A stretch of 64,000 bases of DNA from Mycobacterium kyorinense (lineage in GTDB: Bacteria > Actinomycetota > Actinomycetes > Mycobacteriales > Mycobacteriaceae): NCBI RefSeq assembly GCF_002101735.1, contig NZ_LQPE01000163.1, positions 1-64,000 on the forward strand. The letters run 5' to 3'. The notes under the pieces are model-generated. The model saw only the letters and a list, made by a program, of their open reading frames with translations, was not told where the DNA came from and searched no databases. This document shows positions 49,937-58,946 of the stretch, piece after piece. How positions within the stretch are numbered: the first letter of the stretch is position 1; each line of letters begins with the position of its first letter. The translations under genes were made by a program, and so were the position numbers.

Positions 49937-50940
49937 GACGAAATCCCTTCTCTGACAGGAGGAGCCGCCGCGCCGCGCAGACCGACTTCTGCATGACCCA
50001 GCACCGACCAGCGCCGCTCGCCCAGCTCGACGTGGACGTCGGCCTGCTCGGTGTTCGTGCACACCGCGGTGGCGCCGTCGGGATCGGTGTAGCCCAGGCT
50101 CACGCATCGGTCCACGGGCTGGTCCACGCGGATCAGGGCGTTGCGACCGCCGATACGCCCCTCCAGCTGCCAATGCCGCACACCCAAGGCTGGCGGCTCG
50201 GCCCGTTGCGGCCGGCTCTGCCGCGCTGGCGATCGCGCCAACGTGGTCCTCATCCACAGTGACGGCAAACCCATTGGCGGCCAATCCTTTCCGTCGAGCC
50301 GGAACCGGACGAACGCGATCGGAGGCAGCCTGCGCAGGCCCGGTGTGTGCGACACCGCGGTGACCACTTCGAGCACGTCGCCGTCACCGAGGTCGGCGTG
50401 GATCCAGCCCCACCGCTTGGCGTTGCCGCGGCCGTAGATGTGCGCCACCGCGCCGCGCCAACCGTCGAGCCGGTGAGCGGCATCGCCGACGGTGACTGAC
50501 CCGGTGAAATCGGCGGTGGGCGCCAGCACCACTTGCGCGCCGGGCAGCAGGTCGCGTTCCCACGCCACCCGCGGAAACGTCCACAGCGGTCTGCCGGTGT
50601 TCTTCCAGTGCAGATCCCAGGCCAGCGTGCCGGCGCGGCCGGTCAACTCCTGAAGGGCGACGTGCGCGTCGGCGATGCGAAACCACGCAGGTTCCGAACC
50701 CGGCTCGACCGGACACGGCCCGAAGCGCTCGGTGCGCGGCGGCCCCTCGGCGGGAAACCACGTCGCCCACCCGTGCCCGTACGCGGGCCCACCCACAGAT
50801 GGGGTCGGCGCCACGGTTTCGCAGTGCACCCACAGCCCGGCGCGCGTCACCGGATCGGAGAGCGTGGCGTACCAGACCTCCAGGCGGCCGGGCTCGCCCC
50901 GCCAGCGCGGGACAGCGGCGGACCGGAGCTCGGCGTCCAT
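49933..50940 (-). CDS. Conserved protein, AttH/CrtC-like (Rv0493c type)
   Basis: 335 aa. Beta-rich and aromatic: LEVWYATLSDPVTRAGLWVHCETV, YGHGWATWFP, WDLHWKNTGRPLWTFPRVAWERDLLPGAQVVLAPTADFTGSV, HIYGRGNAKRWGWIHADLGDGDVLEVVTAV. The pattern suggests a double-lipocalin fold as in AttH/CrtC/hydroxyneurosporene synthase; that assignment is tentative. Divergent from the GntR regulator with 27 bp between starts, under the palindrome described there. Confidence 0.8.
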   Translation of the reverse strand: MDAELRSAAVPRWRGEPGRLEVWYATLSDPVTRAGLWVHCETVAPTPSVGGPAYGHGWATWFPAEGPPRTERFGPCPVEPGSEPAWFRIADAHVALQELTGRAGTLAWDLHWKNTGRPLWTFPRVAWERDLLPGAQVVLAPTADFTGSVTVGDAAHRLDGWRGAVAHIYGRGNAKRWGWIHADLGDGDVLEVVTAVSHTPGLRRLPPIAFVRFRLDGKDWPPMGLPSLWMRTTLARSPARQSRPQRAEPPALGVRHWQLEGRIGGRNALIRVDQPVDRCVSLGYTDPDGATAVCTNTEQADVHVELGERRWSVLGHAEVGLRGAAAPPVREGISS

Positions 50941-50954
50941 GGTTCGTCCACTAT

Positions 50955-50969
50955 ATTGGTTGGACCAAT
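50955..50969. promoter_or_regulatory. FadR-type GntR operator overlapping a start codon
   Basis: ATTGGTTGGACCAAT is a perfect palindrome with 6-bp arms and a 3-bp centre, the (T)TGGT-N3-ACCA(A) type used by FadR-family GntR regulators. Its last two bases are the first two of the regulator's ATG (50968), and it occupies most of the 27 bp between the divergent starts. Occupancy would block both genes, so autoregulation and control of the Rv0493c-Rv0492c operon are expected. Confidence 0.75.
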
Positions 50970-51717
50970 GAACCAGTCAAGCCCGTTTCGCCCGCCGGAT
51001 CGCCAGCGCCTCGACGAGCAAATCGCCGCGTCGATCGCCGACGCCATCCTCGACGGCGCCTTCCCGCCCGGTTCGACACTGCCGCCCGAGCGGGAACTTG
51101 CCGAGCAGTTCGGCGTCAACCGCACGTCGCTGCGGCAGGGGCTGGCCCGGCTGCAACACATGGGGCTGATCGAAGCCCGGCAGGGCAGCGGCAACGTGGT
51201 CCGCGATCCGGGCGGGCTGACCCATCCCGCAGTGGTCGAAGCACTGGTGCGAAAGCTGGGCCCGGACTTTCTGGTGGAACTGCTGGAGCTGCGAACCTCG
51301 TTCGGCGCGTTCATCGGTCGGTTAGCCGCCGAGCGCAGCACACCCGACGATGCGCGGGCGCTGCGGGCAGCGCTGACGGCGGTGCGGACCGCCGAGACTT
51401 CCGAGGGCCGCCAAGAGGCCGATCTGGCGTTCTTCCACGTGCTCGTGCACGCCACCCGCAACCGGGCGCTGGGGCTGCTCTACCGCTGGGTCGAGCAGGC
51501 CTTCGGCGGTCGCGAACACGAACTCACCGCCGCCTACGACGACGCCGACACCGTGGCGGCCGAGCTGCAAACGATCACCGAGGCGGTGCTGGCCCGCGAC
51601 GCGTCGACGGCCGCCGCGACGGTCGAGGCCTACCTGCAGGCCAGCGCGCTGCGGATGGTCGAGTCCTACAAGCTATTCGGCGAGCCGAGTGGCCGGGTGG
51701 ACCGCGATGAGCCCTAA
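50968..51717 (+). CDS. GntR-family (FadR subfamily) regulator (Rv0494 type)
   Basis: 249 aa. N-terminal winged helix LPPERELAEQFGVNRTSLRQGLARLQHMGLIEARQGSGNVVRD (about 40-80), then an FCD/FadR-C ligand-binding helical domain (about 85-235). Rv0494 in M. tuberculosis is reported as a lipid-responsive regulator of the kas operon. ATG at 50968 lies inside the palindromic operator. The last 45 bp overlap the tail of the convergent DUF3109 gene. Confidence 0.92.
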   Translation: MNQSSPFRPPDRQRLDEQIAASIADAILDGAFPPGSTLPPERELAEQFGVNRTSLRQGLARLQHMGLIEARQGSGNVVRDPGGLTHPAVVEALVRKLGPDFLVELLELRTSFGAFIGRLAAERSTPDDARALRAALTAVRTAETSEGRQEADLAFFHVLVHATRNRALGLLYRWVEQAFGGREHELTAAYDDADTVAAELQTITEAVLARDASTAAATVEAYLQASALRMVESYKLFGEPSGRVDRDEP

Positions 51718-52458
51718 AGCGCTGCGCCGCTTGCACATTGCGGCCAGCTCGGCGTAGGCCTTCTCGCCGAGCAGCTCGGTGAGCTCGGCGGCCAGGCTCT
51801 GCCACACCGGCTCGCGGCCGACATGGGCGGCCGGATCGCCGGTGCAGTACCAGTGCAGGTCGGCGCCGCCGGCGCCCCAGCCGCGACGGTCGTATTCGGT
51901 GACGGTGGTCTTGAGGATTTCGCTGCCGTCGGGACGGGTCACCCATTCCTGGCTGCGCCGGATCGGCAGCTGCCAGCAGACGTCGGGCTTCATGGTCAGC
52001 GGGTGCACGCCCAGCCGCAGCGCGGCGGTGTGCAGTGCGCAACCGGCGCCGGCCTTGAACCCGGGCCGGTTCAGGAAGATGCAGGCGCCCTTGTGCTTAC
52101 GGGTCCGCCAGGCCTTCTCACCGTCATGCTCGTCGCGCTCCAGATAACCCTTGGGGCCCAAGCCTTTCTCGCGGAACTGCCAGTCGTCGTCGTTCAGCTG
52201 GGCCACGGCGTCGTCGAGGCGGGCACGGTCGTCGTCGTCGGACAAAAACGCGCCGTGCGAACAACATCCGTCGTCCGGGCGACCGGCCACGGTGCCCTGG
52301 CAGGCGGGGGTGCCGAACACGCACGTCCAGCGCGACAGCAACCAGGTCAGGTCCGCGGCGATCAGATGCTCGGGATTGTCCGGGTCGTAGAACTCCACCC
52401 ATTCACGCGCGAAGTCCAATTCGACTTCGCCGGGGTGGTCGGGTTGCGAGGACGTCAC
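51673..52458 (-). CDS. DUF3109 cysteine-rich protein (Rv0495c type)
   Basis: 261 aa from GTG 52458 (VTSSQPDHPG). Conserved cysteines group as CVFGTPACQG, GCCSHGAF, CIFLNRPG and GCALHT, with a further DVCWQLP and HWYCTGD, consistent with a metal-binding domain. Function unknown. The start is uncertain because the frame stays open upstream into the divergent ppx1 promoter; this one gives a usual length after a short head. Confidence 0.85.
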   Translation of the reverse strand: MTSSQPDHPGEVELDFAREWVEFYDPDNPEHLIAADLTWLLSRWTCVFGTPACQGTVAGRPDDGCCSHGAFLSDDDDRARLDDAVAQLNDDDWQFREKGLGPKGYLERDEHDGEKAWRTRKHKGACIFLNRPGFKAGAGCALHTAALRLGVHPLTMKPDVCWQLPIRRSQEWVTRPDGSEILKTTVTEYDRRGWGAGGADLHWYCTGDPAAHVGREPVWQSLAAELTELLGEKAYAELAAMCKRRSALGLIAVHPATRLAE

Positions 52459-52576
52459 GTATGTCCACGGTAGTGGCTGCGCCGGTAACCAGCTACGAGC
52501 CACGCAGGCCCGATTGCCCGGCTCCTTCTCAGACCGCTGCGCGGTCTGCATCGTCGCCAGGCAGTAGGTTGTCTCC

Positions 52577-53596
52577 GTGCGATTGGGTGTGCTCGACGTG
52601 GGCAGCAACACGGTCCATCTGCTCGTGGTGGACGCGCGACGCGGCGGGCACCCGACGCCGATGAGTTCGACCAAGGCCGCGCTGCGGCTGGCCGAGGCCA
52701 CCGACAGCTCGGGCAAGATCACCCGAAAAGGCGCCGACAAGCTGATCTCGACGATCGACGAGTTCAGCAAGATCGCGGTGAGCTCCGGCTGCGCCGAGCT
52801 GATGGCGTTCGCCACCTCCGCGGTCCGCGACGCGGAGAACTCCGATGACGTGCTGGCCCGGGTGAAGGCCGAGACCGGGGTGGAGCTGCAGGTGCTGCGC
52901 GGGGTCGACGAGTCGCGGCTGACCTTCCTGGCGGTGCGCCGCTGGTACGGCTGGAGCGCCGGGCGGATCATCAACCTCGACATCGGCGGCGGCTCGCTGG
53001 AGCTGTCCAACGGCGTCGACGAGGAACCCGAGGTCGCGATGTCGCTGCCGCTGGGCGCCGGGCGGCTGACCCGCGAATGGCTGCAAGACGATCCGCCCGG
53101 CCGGCGACGGGTCGGCATGCTGCGGGATTGGCTGGACTCCGAGCTGGCCGAAGCCAGCGTGACGCTGCTAGACGCCGGCAGCCCAGACCTTGCCGTAGCA
53201 ACGTCGAAAACGTTCCGCTCGCTCGCCCGGCTGACCGGCGCGGCGCCGTCCGCGGCGGGCCCGCGGGTGAAGCGGACATTGACCACTAGCGGCCTCAGAC
53301 AACTCATATCTTTCATCTCTAGGATGACGACGGCTGACCGAGCCGAACTGGAAGGAGTGAGTGCCGAGCGGGCGCCGCAAATCGTGGCGGGAGCTCTGGT
53401 GGCGGAGGCGACTATGCGTGCGCTGTCGATAGAAACGGTGGACATCTGCCCGTGGGCGCTGCGGGAAGGTCTCATCTTGCGCAAACTTGACAGTGAAGCT
53501 GACGGAACCGCCCTCGTCGAGACTTCCGTGGGCGATGCTGGAAGCCAGCAAGCTGATCGGACTGCGGTTAGCCGATCGAGAGGCAACACACCATGA
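52577..53596 (+). CDS. ppx1: Exopolyphosphatase / guanosine pentaphosphate phosphohydrolase
   Basis: 339 aa Ppx/GppA short form. The ASKHA ATP-binding-like motifs are LDVGSNTVHLLVVD (P1), ATSAVRDAENS and NLDIGGGSLELS (P2). M. tuberculosis PPX1 degrades polyphosphate, linking it to phosphate control by the nearby SenX3-RegX3. Start GTG at 52577. Its stop overlaps the following membrane-protein start (ATGA), so the two are coupled. Confidence 0.93.
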   Translation: MRLGVLDVGSNTVHLLVVDARRGGHPTPMSSTKAALRLAEATDSSGKITRKGADKLISTIDEFSKIAVSSGCAELMAFATSAVRDAENSDDVLARVKAETGVELQVLRGVDESRLTFLAVRRWYGWSAGRIINLDIGGGSLELSNGVDEEPEVAMSLPLGAGRLTREWLQDDPPGRRRVGMLRDWLDSELAEASVTLLDAGSPDLAVATSKTFRSLARLTGAAPSAAGPRVKRTLTTSGLRQLISFISRMTTADRAELEGVSAERAPQIVAGALVAEATMRALSIETVDICPWALREGLILRKLDSEADGTALVETSVGDAGSQQADRTAVSRSRGNTP

Positions 53597-54597
53597 CTGG
53601 ACCCAACGACAGCCCGGGCACCCGGCCGATCTCGGTGGCCGAGTTGCTCGCCAAGAACGGCACCATCGGCGCGCCGCCGCCGGCCGGACGCCGTCGCCGC
53701 CGTCGTGGCAATGACGATGCGGTGACCGTCGCCGAGTTGACCGGTGAGATCCCCGTCGTGGGTGCGGACGCCGAGCACGACGAGGCCGAGCGTCCCGGCC
53801 CGCACTCACACGCCCGCCGCCCCAACGGCGCCACCCGGGTCGAGGAGCCGGAACTCGACGAGGCCGAAGCCCCGTACTGGTCCGAGCCGTCGCCGCGCTG
53901 GCCGGAGTCCCCGCCGCAGCGGCCCCCGCGCGAAGCTCGCCCCGAGCGCAGTCCCTACCCCTTGCCGACGCGCAAGTCCCGCGTCGACGACGACGAGCAT
54001 GCCGTCCGGCCCGTCGCGCAATCCGGCGCCGAGGGGATGAACCCCGACCCGCTGGAGGATTACGCCGGCATGCCCGTCGACGTGATGGACACCGACGTGC
54101 GCGAGGCCGAACCGCCGACCGAGGACTCCGCGTACGTGCGCTCGTATCTCGGCCGGTTCCTGCGCGACAAGACCGCCGATGACCTCGAGGCCGACGAGGA
54201 TTACCCGGACGACACCGACCTCGACGAGGCCGACGACTACGCCGACGATGCGGACCTCGACTCCGACATCGATGATGTCGCCGACGACCTGGCCGCCGAC
54301 GATGCCGAGGACGCCTACGCCTGGCCGGACCGCACCGAAACGCTGCTGCACGGCGGGTTGGTTGTGCTGCAGTCGATTCTGGCGGTCGCGTTCGGCGCCG
54401 GGCTGTTCATCGCCTTCGACCAGCTGTGGCGGTGGAACAACATTGTGGCGCTGGTGCTTTCGGTGCTCGTCATCCTCGGTCTGGTCGTCGGGGTTCGGGT
54501 GGTCCGCAAGACCGAGGACATCGGCAGCACGTTGATCGCGGTCGCGGTGGGGGCGCTGGTCACGCTGGGGCCGTTGGCATTGCTGCAGTCCGGCTAG
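53593..54597 (+). CDS. Membrane protein with long acidic cytoplasmic head (Rv0497 type)
   Basis: 334 aa. A basic run (GRRRRRRGNDD) near residue 35, a disordered Pro/Glu-rich middle, and a strongly acidic stretch (about residues 195-240, many Asp/Glu/Ala). The C-terminal 90 residues hold three predicted membrane helices (GGLVVLQSILAVAFGAGLFIAF, VALVLSVLVILGLVVGVRVV, LIAVAVGALVTLGPLALLQ). No enzyme motif. It sits between ppx1 and an isomerase-like gene. Function unknown. Confidence 0.87.
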   Translation: MTGPNDSPGTRPISVAELLAKNGTIGAPPPAGRRRRRRGNDDAVTVAELTGEIPVVGADAEHDEAERPGPHSHARRPNGATRVEEPELDEAEAPYWSEPSPRWPESPPQRPPREARPERSPYPLPTRKSRVDDDEHAVRPVAQSGAEGMNPDPLEDYAGMPVDVMDTDVREAEPPTEDSAYVRSYLGRFLRDKTADDLEADEDYPDDTDLDEADDYADDADLDSDIDDVADDLAADDAEDAYAWPDRTETLLHGGLVVLQSILAVAFGAGLFIAFDQLWRWNNIVALVLSVLVILGLVVGVRVVRKTEDIGSTLIAVAVGALVTLGPLALLQSG

Positions 54598-54604
54598 CTG
54601 CTCA

Positions 54605-55441
54605 GTGCGCCCAGCCATCAAGGTCGGCCTGTCGACGGCCTCGGTCTACCCGATGAGGACCGAGGCCGCCTTCGAATATGCGGCCAAACTCGGCTACGAC
54701 GGCGTCGAGCTGATGGTGTGGGGCGAGTCGGTCAGCCAGGACATCGCCGCCGTCGAAAAGCTTTCCCGGCGCTACCGGGTGCCGGTGCTGTCGGTGCACG
54801 CGCCGTGCCTGCTGATCTCGCAGCGGGTGTGGGGGTCCAACCCGATACCCAAGCTGGAACGCAGCGTGCGCGCCGCCGAAAAGCTCGGCGCCCAAACCGT
54901 CGTCGTACATCCGCCGTTCCGCTGGCAGCGGCGTTACGCCGAGGGGTTCGGCGAACAGGTTGCCGCCCTGGAGGAGTCGAGCGACGTGCTGGTGGCGGTG
55001 GAGAACATGTTCCCGTTCCGGGCGGACCGATTCTTCCGGCAGTCGATGGAGCGGATGCGCAGGCGGGGCGGCGGGCCCGGCCCGGCGATCTCCGCGTTCT
55101 CGCCGTCCTACGATCCGCTGGACGGCAACCACGCGCACTACACGCTGGACCTGTCGCACACCGCGACGGCGGGCAGCGACGCGCTGGACATGGCCCAGCG
55201 GATGGGTTCGGGCCTGGTGCACCTGCATCTGTGCGACGGCAGCGGGCTGCCGGCCGACGAACATCTCGTCCCCGGCCGCGGCACCCAGCCGGTCGTGGAG
55301 GTGTGCCAGATGCTGGCCAGCAGCGACTTCGCCGGCCACGTCGTGCTGGAGGTGTCGACCTCGCGCGCGCGTTCCATCCACGAGCGCGAGGCGATGCTGG
55401 CCGAGTCGCTGCAGTTCGCCCGGAAGCACCTGCTGCGGTGA
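54605..55441 (+). CDS. Sugar phosphate isomerase/epimerase-like TIM-barrel protein (Rv0498 type)
   Basis: 278 aa, AP-endonuclease-2-like TIM barrel. Metal-ligand candidates: VVHPPFRW, VAVENMFPFRAD, DLSHTATAG, HLHLCDGSG and the late VLEVST. The family includes sugar isomerases and endonuclease IV-like metal enzymes; the substrate cannot be assigned. Start GTG at 54605, 7 bp after the membrane protein. Its stop overlaps the next start (GTGA). Confidence 0.88.
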   Translation: MRPAIKVGLSTASVYPMRTEAAFEYAAKLGYDGVELMVWGESVSQDIAAVEKLSRRYRVPVLSVHAPCLLISQRVWGSNPIPKLERSVRAAEKLGAQTVVVHPPFRWQRRYAEGFGEQVAALEESSDVLVAVENMFPFRADRFFRQSMERMRRRGGGPGPAISAFSPSYDPLDGNHAHYTLDLSHTATAGSDALDMAQRMGSGLVHLHLCDGSGLPADEHLVPGRGTQPVVEVCQMLASSDFAGHVVLEVSTSRARSIHEREAMLAESLQFARKHLLR

Positions 55442-56244
55442 GCATCCCGCTATTCACCGAAGCCATGGCACTGCGCCAGACCGACACCGGTGTCTTCGAG
55501 GGTGAGCTCGACAAGAACTGGACCATCGGACCCAAAGTGCACGGCGGGGCGATGCTGGCGTTGTGCGCCAACGCCGCCCGCACCGCCCACGGCGACGGCG
55601 TCGAGCCGGTCGCGGTGTCCGGCAGCTACCTGTGGGCGCCGGACCCCGGGCCGATGCAGCTGACGACGTCAATCCGCAAGCGCGGCAGGCGGATCAGCGT
55701 GGTCGACGTGGAGCTCAACCAGGGCCAGCGGACCGCTGTGCACGCCGTCGTCACCCTCGGCGAGCCCGAACACCATGTGCCGCCGCTGCTTTCGGCCAAC
55801 CCGGTGACCGAGCTGATGGCCCCCGAACCGCCGCCCGGCATCGCCCCGATCGGTCCCGGCCACCCGATGGCCGGGCTGGTGCACCTCGCGGAGGGCTGCG
55901 ACGTGCGGCCGGTCGTCTCCACGCTCGAGCCCACCGATGGGCGGCCGCCGCTGATCCAGATGTGGGTGCGGCCGCGCGGGGTGGCGCCCGACGTGCTGTT
56001 CGCGCTGATGTGCGGTGACGTGTCGGCGCCGGCGAGCTTCGCGGTCGGGCGCACGGGCTGGGCGCCCACCGTGCAGCTCACCGCCTACCTGCGCGGCCTG
56101 CCCGCCGACGGCTGGCTGCGCGTGCTGTGCACCTGCGTGCAGATCGGGCAGGACTGGTTCGACGAGGACCACACCGTCGTCGACTGCGAGGGCCGCATCG
56201 TGGTGCAAAGCCGCCAGCTGGCCATGGTGCCACAGGCCCGTTGA
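55438..56244 (+). CDS. Acyl-CoA thioesterase-like double-hotdog protein (Rv0499 type)
   Basis: 268 aa. TesB/4HBT_3-type: WTIGPKVHGGAMLALCANAA in the first hotdog and TVQLTAYLRGLPADGWLRVLCTCVQIGQDWFDEDHTVVDCEGRIVVQSRQLA in the second. Likely hydrolyses acyl-CoA. The GTG at 55438 overlaps the previous stop. proC starts 9 bp after its stop. Confidence 0.87.
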   Translation: MSIPLFTEAMALRQTDTGVFEGELDKNWTIGPKVHGGAMLALCANAARTAHGDGVEPVAVSGSYLWAPDPGPMQLTTSIRKRGRRISVVDVELNQGQRTAVHAVVTLGEPEHHVPPLLSANPVTELMAPEPPPGIAPIGPGHPMAGLVHLAEGCDVRPVVSTLEPTDGRPPLIQMWVRPRGVAPDVLFALMCGDVSAPASFAVGRTGWAPTVQLTAYLRGLPADGWLRVLCTCVQIGQDWFDEDHTVVDCEGRIVVQSRQLAMVPQAR

Positions 56245-56253
56245 GGGTCTGCC

Positions 56254-57141
56254 ATGCTTGCCCACATGGCCAGAATCGCGATCATCGGCGGCGGCAGCAT
56301 GGGCGAAGCCTTGCTTTCGGGCCTGCTGCGGTCCGGGCGGCAGGTCAAGGACCTGGTGGTGGCCGAGCGGGTGCCGGAGCGGGCCCGCTACCTTGCCGAC
56401 ACCTATTCGGTGCTGGTGACGTCGATGACCGACGCGGCCGAGAACGCGACGTTCGTCATCCTCGCGGTGAAGCCCTCCGACGTCGAGGCGGTCATCAGCG
56501 AGATCGCGCATGCGGCCGCCCAGGCCGACGGCGACAGCCCCGAGCAGGTGTTCATCACCGTCGCCGCCGGGGTCACCACCGGATATCTGGAATCGAAACT
56601 GCCGGCCGGCACTCCAGTGGTTCGGGTGATGCCCAACGCGCCCGCGCTGGTCGGTGCCGGAGTCAGCGCGCTGGCCAAGGGCCGCTTCGTCACGCCGGAA
56701 CAGCTCAAGGAGGTCGCCGCACTGTTCGACTGCGTCGGCGGCGTGCTCACCGTCCCCGAGGCGCAGATGGATGCCGTGACCGCGCTGTCCGGTTCCGGGC
56801 CGGCGTATTTCTTCCTGATGGTCGAGGCGCTGATCGACGCCGGCGTCGGGGTGGGGCTGACCCGCCAGGTCGCCACCGAGCTGGTGGCCCAGACGATGGC
56901 GGGGTCGGCTGCGATGCTGCTGGAGCGGATGGAGCAGGACCGGGCACCCGCCGGCGGCATTGCACCCGACCTCGGCGTGGACACGACGGCGGCGCGGCTG
57001 CGGGCCACGGTTACCTCGCCGGGCGGCACCACCGCTGCTGCGCTGCGGGAACTCGAGCGCGGGGGTTTGCGCAGCGCCGTCGACGAGGCCGTCCGGGCCG
57101 CGAAAACCCGCTCTGAGCAGCTAAGAATCACATCAGAGTAA
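56254..57141 (+). CDS. proC: Pyrroline-5-carboxylate reductase
   Basis: 295 aa, the same length as M. tuberculosis ProC. NAD(P) motif IIGGGSMGEALLSGLL, VKPSDVE, the PNAPALVGAG segment, GSGPAYFFLMVEAL, and the C-terminal signature TSPGGTTAAALRELERGGLR. It reduces P5C to proline, the last biosynthetic step. ATG at 56254. Confidence 0.97.
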   Translation: MLAHMARIAIIGGGSMGEALLSGLLRSGRQVKDLVVAERVPERARYLADTYSVLVTSMTDAAENATFVILAVKPSDVEAVISEIAHAAAQADGDSPEQVFITVAAGVTTGYLESKLPAGTPVVRVMPNAPALVGAGVSALAKGRFVTPEQLKEVAALFDCVGGVLTVPEAQMDAVTALSGSGPAYFFLMVEALIDAGVGVGLTRQVATELVAQTMAGSAAMLLERMEQDRAPAGGIAPDLGVDTTAARLRATVTSPGGTTAAALRELERGGLRSAVDEAVRAAKTRSEQLRITSE

Positions 57142-57279
57142 TTCATAAATTTTCCCTGAATTCCTACCACCCGTCGCAGTAACCCCACTAGTACCGCTAT
57201 TCTCCTGTGTGTATGCACGTGTGGGTGCCAGCGGAGGGGAAGCCGCTGGGACTGCGCGTGCCTGACGGATTGGGTTGCG

Positions 57280-57543
57280 ATGACGTCTATGAACGGGCCA
57301 TCGGCACGAGATTCAGCTGGCGGAAAATCGGCGCGGGACAGCGGTTCCCCCGACGGCCAGCAGCCCAGGACTCAATTTCTGACTGTGGCCGAAGTGGCGG
57401 CGCTGATGCGCGTCAGCAAGATGACGGTCTACCGGCTGGTTCACAACGGTGAACTGCCCGCGGTCCGCGTCGGGCGGTCTTTCCGGGTACACGCCAAGGC
57501 CGTGCACGACATGCTGGAGAGCTCCTACTTCGACGCCGGCTAG
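57280..57543 (+). CDS. Excisionase-type helix-turn-helix protein (Rv0500A type)
   Basis: 87 aa. A MerR/BldC-like winged helix-turn-helix at about 34-82: FLTVAEVAALMRVSKMTVYRLVHNGELPAVRVGRSFRVHAKAVHDML. Proteins like BldC bind DNA cooperatively as developmental regulators. A 138-bp gap separates it from proC, so it may have its own promoter. The start at ATG 57280 is the likely one; a second ATG three codons on is possible. Confidence 0.85.
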   Translation: MTSMNGPSARDSAGGKSARDSGSPDGQQPRTQFLTVAEVAALMRVSKMTVYRLVHNGELPAVRVGRSFRVHAKAVHDMLESSYFDAG

Positions 57544-57676
57544 CCGGTCACCGCTTCGAGCATGCGCTCAGGCGTGCGCGTTGCCGCCCTAGGTGCACGG
57601 TCGGCGCTTTTCCGTTGCGTGCGGTCGCCCAGGTAGAGTGTGCGGGTTGTTGCACGGCCATAGGGATAGCGGGGTT

Positions 57677-57778
57677 ATGGGCTCAGTAATCAAGAAGCGG
57701 CGCAAGAGGATGTCGAAGAAGAAGCACCGCAAGCTGCTTCGCCGCACCCGGGTGCAGCGCAGAAAACTCGGAAAGTAA
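57677..57778 (+). CDS. Small ribosomal subunit protein bS22
   Basis: 33 aa: [18 protein letters not shown], then [15 protein letters not shown]. This very basic peptide, formerly labelled AURKAIP1/COX24, is the bS22 protein seen in mycobacterial ribosome structures. The ATG at 57677 has an upstream GGATAGCGGGG. It is annotated as Rv0500B in M. tuberculosis. Confidence 0.95.
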
Positions 57779-57837
57779 GACGCCGGTCGTCACGGTCTGG
57801 TAACGCCGTCTTAGCGCCGGGCCGCTAGGCTGTCGGA

Positions 57838-58941
57838 GTGGATTCGTCGGGCGGTACCAGCGACACCGTGCACTATCCCAAAGTCGTATTGGTGACTGGC
57901 GCCTGCCGCTTTCTGGGCGGCTACCTGACCGCCCGGCTGGCGCAGAACCCGTTGATCAACCGGGTCATCGCGGTGGACGCGATTGCGCCCAGCAAGGACA
58001 TGCTGCGCCGGATGGGCCGCGCCGAATTCGTCCGCGCCGACATCCGCAACCCCTTTATCGCCAAGGTGATTCGAAACGGCGATGTCGACACCGTGGTGCA
58101 CGCGGCCGCGGCGTCGTTTGCGCCGCGCTCCGGCGGCGGCGCGGCGCTGAAGGAAATCAACGTCATGGGCGCGATGCAGTTGTTCGCGGCCTGCCAGAAG
58201 GCGCCGTCGGTGCGCCGCGTGGTACTGAAGTCCACGTCGGAGGTCTACGGGTCCAGCCCGCACGACCCGGTGATGTTCACCGAGGACAGCAGCAGCCGTC
58301 GGCCCTTCCGCGAGGGTTTCCCCAAGGACAGCCTCGACATTGAGGGCTATGTGCGCGGCCTGGGCCGCCGACGGCCGGACATCTCGGTGACAATTCTGCG
58401 GCTGGCCAACATGATCGGGCCCGCGATGGACACCACGCTGTCGCGTTATCTGGCCGGGCCGCTGGTCCCCACCGTCGTCGGGCGCGACGCTCGCCTGCAG
58501 CTGCTGCACGAGCAGGATGCGTTGGGCGCGCTGGAGCGCGCCGCGATGGCCGGTAAGCCCGGCACGTTCAACATCGGTGCCGACGGGATCATCATGCTGT
58601 CGCAGGCGATCCGGCGGGCGGGCCGAATCCCGCTGCCGGTACCCGGATTCGGGCTATGGATTCTCGATTCGCTGAGACGGGCTAACCGCTATACCGAAAT
58701 CAACCGCGAGCAACTCGACTACCTCAGTTACGGCCGGGTAATGGACACAACACGGATGCGTGTCCAACTCGGCTACCAACCGAAATGGACGACGGCCGAA
58801 GCCTTTGATGACTACGTGCGTGGTCGAGGTTTGACTCCCATTATCAAACCGGAGTTGGTACTCTCCTTGGAGGGTCGGGCCGTGGCAGCAGCGCAGCGCT
58901 TTGGCAACTGGAACCCAATTCCATCGGTTTGGGGGAAGTAA
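57838..58941 (+). CDS. galE2: NAD-dependent epimerase/dehydratase-like protein (GalE2 type)
   Basis: 367 aa extended SDR. Rossmann motif VTGACRFLGGYL, then HAAA and STSEVYGSSP. The catalytic YxxxK is not intact: at the expected place Tyr171 is followed by V-R-G-Leu175, with no lysine. Hence UDP-galactose epimerase activity is doubtful, as also in M. tuberculosis GalE2 from memory. Start GTG at 57838. The acyltransferase gene starts 5 bp downstream. Confidence 0.85.
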   Translation: MDSSGGTSDTVHYPKVVLVTGACRFLGGYLTARLAQNPLINRVIAVDAIAPSKDMLRRMGRAEFVRADIRNPFIAKVIRNGDVDTVVHAAAASFAPRSGGGAALKEINVMGAMQLFAACQKAPSVRRVVLKSTSEVYGSSPHDPVMFTEDSSSRRPFREGFPKDSLDIEGYVRGLGRRRPDISVTILRLANMIGPAMDTTLSRYLAGPLVPTVVGRDARLQLLHEQDALGALERAAMAGKPGTFNIGADGIIMLSQAIRRAGRIPLPVPGFGLWILDSLRRANRYTEINREQLDYLSYGRVMDTTRMRVQLGYQPKWTTAEAFDDYVRGRGLTPIIKPELVLSLEGRAVAAAQRFGNWNPIPSVWGK

Positions 58942-58946
58942 ATATC

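Noticed and set aside
52459..53805. Long minus-strand frame extending the DUF3109 gene through ppx1
   Set aside because: It overlaps ppx1 fully and reads as Ser/Arg-rich shadow protein; the conserved part begins near the GTG at 52458.
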